Positions 5,592 to 7,707 of a stretch of DNA of 7,707 nt are shown one piece after another (within the stretch, counting starts at the first letter, position 1; every line of letters begins with the position of its first letter). Source of the stretch: Opitutaceae bacterium (GTDB taxonomy: Bacteria; Verrucomicrobiota; Verrucomicrobiia; Opitutales; Opitutaceae); contig JAHFTG010000101.1 in assembly GCA_023269455.1 (NCBI GenBank), positions 1 to 7,707 of the forward strand, read 5' to 3'. The position numbers were made by a program, and so were the translations under genes. The notes under the pieces are model-generated. The model worked only from the letters and a program-made list of their open reading frames with translations, was not told where the DNA came from and did no database searches.

Positions 5592-7707
5592 TGAACTATT
5601 TTTCGACCGCGCCGCTGATCGCAGCCGCCGGGAATCTGCTGCTCGCGATTTTTGTCCTTCTGCAGGCACCCGGCCAAAAACTGAACCGCACCTTTTTCCT
5701 CTTCGGACTATCCGTAACCATCTGGACGTTTGGTGCGTTCATGATGTTTGAGGTATCTACAAAAGAAGAGGCTCTGCTTTGGGCGCGCCTGCTGCACATC
5801 GGGGTGATTTTCCTGCCCATCGTCTTCTTCCACCTGACGATGCTGATCTCACGATCATCACTGGTCAAATATACCCCCGCACTCTGTTGGCTCGGCGGCG
5901 TATTTTTGATCGCCGACGCCACGCCTTATTTCATTCGAGACGTGCATTACGTGGGCTACGGTTATTTCGGGATTGCCGGCCCTCTCTATTGGGCCTTCAG
6001 CCTAACCATCCCCAGTCTTTCCGTGCCAGCCCTGTTCACGCTTTTGAAGCGTCGGCAGACTGCGGTTGGCACTCAAAAACATCGTCTCACGTTATTAAGT
6101 GCGGCGGTGATGATGTTATTTGTTTTTGGCCTGCACGATGTCGGCCCGGTATTTGGATTCTACAACTACCCAGGCACCACATTCCCTGTTTACCCTCTCG
6201 GAACGGCGGCTGCGCTCATTTATGGCGGCTTGGTTGCTTACAGCGTCCTACAACATCAACTGCTAGATATTCGATTGGGATTGGGCCGCGTAGCCGCGAC
6301 ATTTACCCGTCTTCTTTTTTTCTGCGGCATCGGATTCGTGCTTATTTTGGTGCTAGCCCTCGCCCGCCCCGAAGACTTCTCCCCTTTTGCGCTCTTTGGT
6401 TCGCTCGTCGTTCTGGCCATCAGCGGCCTGATCAGCTCCGTGCTTTTCCCGCGCTTGCTCGGCCGAGGTGCCGAAACCTTGGAACGACGCATTCTAGGGG
6501 ATCGCTTCGAATACCGTGACAAGGTGACGGCCTTCATCGATCACCTGCACGAATACCGGCTCATTACTCCTCTGCTTGATGATCTTGTGGGCCTGCTGTC
6601 AGAAACCGTCAAAGTGCGCCGGTTTCAAATCACGCTCTTCGCCCCTTCGACGAGGGAAGTTTCCATATGCCGCACTTTCCCTCCCTCCATCGCATCCACC
6701 ACCCCGACACCGGACTACGATTGCCTGCTGCTGCGTCTCATCCAGCAGCATACCGATCTTAACAACTTTGATTTTTCAGACCTCCCGGATACCTCTGGCG
6801 ACAAACTTGCCGAGGCGAGCGCGATTCGCGCCAAATTCACCGATCTCAAACCAGCATTTTGTTTCCCATTACGATCCGCCGACGACATCTCCGGCGTGCT
6901 TATACTTGGAGAAAAAACGGATCGCAGCTACTACACCGCCGTCGATCTCGAAGTCATTGATGAATTGTGCCGCCAACTCAGCACCCTCATCGACCAAATA
7001 CGACTCAAGGATCAACTGTCTATCACCGAGCGCCTGGAATCGCTTGCAGTGATGTCGCGAGGCTTGGCGCATGATCTCAATAATTTACTCACCCCCATCA
7101 GCACCTACATGCAGATCAGCGCATCAAAAACCATTCCCAACGACCCCAAGGGAGAGCTTTTTGAAATCGCCACAAAGAATCTTACAGCAATCAAAACCTA
7201 CGTCCGCGAAGCCGTTTTCTTTTCAACCACGCTCGCGCCCAAGATCACCCGGATTTCCGCCGGCTACCTCCTGGAAAGCCTCGCTTCACTCTGCCAGCAC
7301 CAGCTCGAAAAACACCGCATCGGTCTCCTCCGCGATCTGCCCGAAGCGTTCGATTTCCATGGCGATTCCATTCTGCTTCAACGCCTGCTCTCCAATCTCG
7401 TTTTCAACGCCATCGACGCCTCGCCCGCCGATACGGTGATTACCGTCCGTGCCGTGCGCCTCCCGCGCGTCTCTGGTCGCCCGGCCTGGATGCGACTCCA
7501 GGTCATTGACCAGGGCTCCGGTATTTCCCACGAAAACCTTGGACGCGTCTTCACACCTTATTTCACCACCAAAAACATCGGCGACCAGACGCGCGGCTTC
7601 GGCCTCGGCCTCACCATCTGCCAAAAAATCGTCCACCTCCATCGCGGCACCATCTCACTTTTGAGCACGGAAGGCCAGGGAACCACGGTGCAAATCGACT
7701 TCCCAAT
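5591..7707 (+). CDS. Membrane sensor histidine kinase, 7TM-GAF-HisKA-HATPase, PrsK-like (truncated at right edge)
   Basis: The frame is open from the ATG at 5591 to the window end, 705 codons plus two bases without a stop. Hydrophobic segments lie near residues 7-25, 34-53, 66-86, 97-115, 131-152, 166-184 and 200-220, an N-terminal seven-helix sensor of the HisKA_7TM kind. The YSVLQHQLLDIRLGLGR motif (217-233) leads into two more helices (238-258, 266-287). A charged linker, LERRILGDRFEYRD (297-310), joins this to a GAF-like domain (about 324-475). The kinase core has the H-box GLAHDLNNLLTPI (491-503, phospho-acceptor His494), N-box NLVFNAIDAS (602-611), G1 DQGSGIS from Asp640, F-box FTPYFTTKN and G2 GFGLGL (669-674). 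The sequence ends near the usual end of a HATPase domain, so little may be missing, although a receiver domain could follow. It should sense a membrane or lipid-phase signal and phosphorylate a response regulator, which is not in the window. The start overlaps the stop of the ketosynthase gene by one base. The membrane part is less GC-rich than its neighbours. Confidence 0.93.
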   Translation, partial: MNYFSTAPLIAAAGNLLLAIFVLLQAPGQKLNRTFFLFGLSVTIWTFGAFMMFEVSTKEEALLWARLLHIGVIFLPIVFFHLTMLISRSSLVKYTPALCWLGGVFLIADATPYFIRDVHYVGYGYFGIAGPLYWAFSLTIPSLSVPALFTLLKRRQTAVGTQKHRLTLLSAAVMMLFVFGLHDVGPVFGFYNYPGTTFPVYPLGTAAALIYGGLVAYSVLQHQLLDIRLGLGRVAATFTRLLFFCGIGFVLILVLALARPEDFSPFALFGSLVVLAISGLISSVLFPRLLGRGAETLERRILGDRFEYRDKVTAFIDHLHEYRLITPLLDDLVGLLSETVKVRRFQITLFAPSTREVSICRTFPPSIASTTPTPDYDCLLLRLIQQHTDLNNFDFSDLPDTSGDKLAEASAIRAKFTDLKPAFCFPLRSADDISGVLILGEKTDRSYYTAVDLEVIDELCRQLSTLIDQIRLKDQLSITERLESLAVMSRGLAHDLNNLLTPISTYMQISASKTIPNDPKGELFEIATKNLTAIKTYVREAVFFSTTLAPKITRISAGYLLESLASLCQHQLEKHRIGLLRDLPEAFDFHGDSILLQRLLSNLVFNAIDASPADTVITVRAVRLPRVSGRPAWMRLQVIDQGSGISHENLGRVFTPYFTTKNIGDQTRGFGLGLTICQKIVHLHRGTISLLSTEGQGTTVQIDFP

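Noticed and set aside
5779..6519. Plus-strand open frame (246 codons) within the kinase gene
   Set aside because: It is a different frame inside the sensor region. The kinase frame is open throughout and matches known architecture, while this frame gives Arg/Pro/Ser-rich sequence without a domain.

Overview
The window is GC-rich and gene-dense, with a strong G/C bias at third codon positions. The likely source is a Gram-negative, type IV pilus-bearing bacterium. The PilT with an N-terminal extension, the small lipoprotein and the lack of Shine-Dalgarno sites suggest Verrucomicrobiota (Opitutales-like). That assignment is an impression from gene style, not from a marker gene. I see no mobile element, CRISPR array, tRNA or rRNA.

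Layout. Minus strand, positions 1-1661: two consecutive PilT-family type IV pilus retraction ATPase genes, read right to left. The upstream one is complete, at 493 aa. The downstream one is only an N-terminal fragment that runs off the left edge. A divergent intergenic region of about 200 bp (1662-1860) carries an imperfect direct repeat and a small inverted repeat. Plus strand: a short lipoprotein resembling the DUF2959 family (1861-2526), closed by a textbook intrinsic terminator (2561-2587). Next is an ABC transporter ATP-binding subunit of the NatA-like / COG4586 type (2658-3635), with no permease beside it. After a 118-bp gap comes a tight three-gene group: an isoprenylcysteine/phospholipid methyltransferase-like membrane protein (3754-4332), a FabF-type beta-ketoacyl-ACP synthase (4341-5591) and a large multi-pass sensor histidine kinase (5591 to the right edge, truncated). 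The spacings are 8 bp and a 1-base overlap.

How they may work together. The pilT pair belongs to twitching motility or pilus retraction. The methyltransferase-synthase-kinase group is the most interesting part. A condensing enzyme with an intact Cys-His-His triad but diverged surrounding motifs is packaged with a small membrane methyltransferase and a PrsK-like membrane sensor kinase. This could be a lipid or polyketide-type modification unit with its own sensor, but that is inference from gene order only. The partner response regulator and any acyl-carrier protein would have to lie beyond the right edge or elsewhere.

A recurring feature is that none of the six visible gene starts has a recognisable Shine-Dalgarno sequence, and four have a run of C immediately before ATG.
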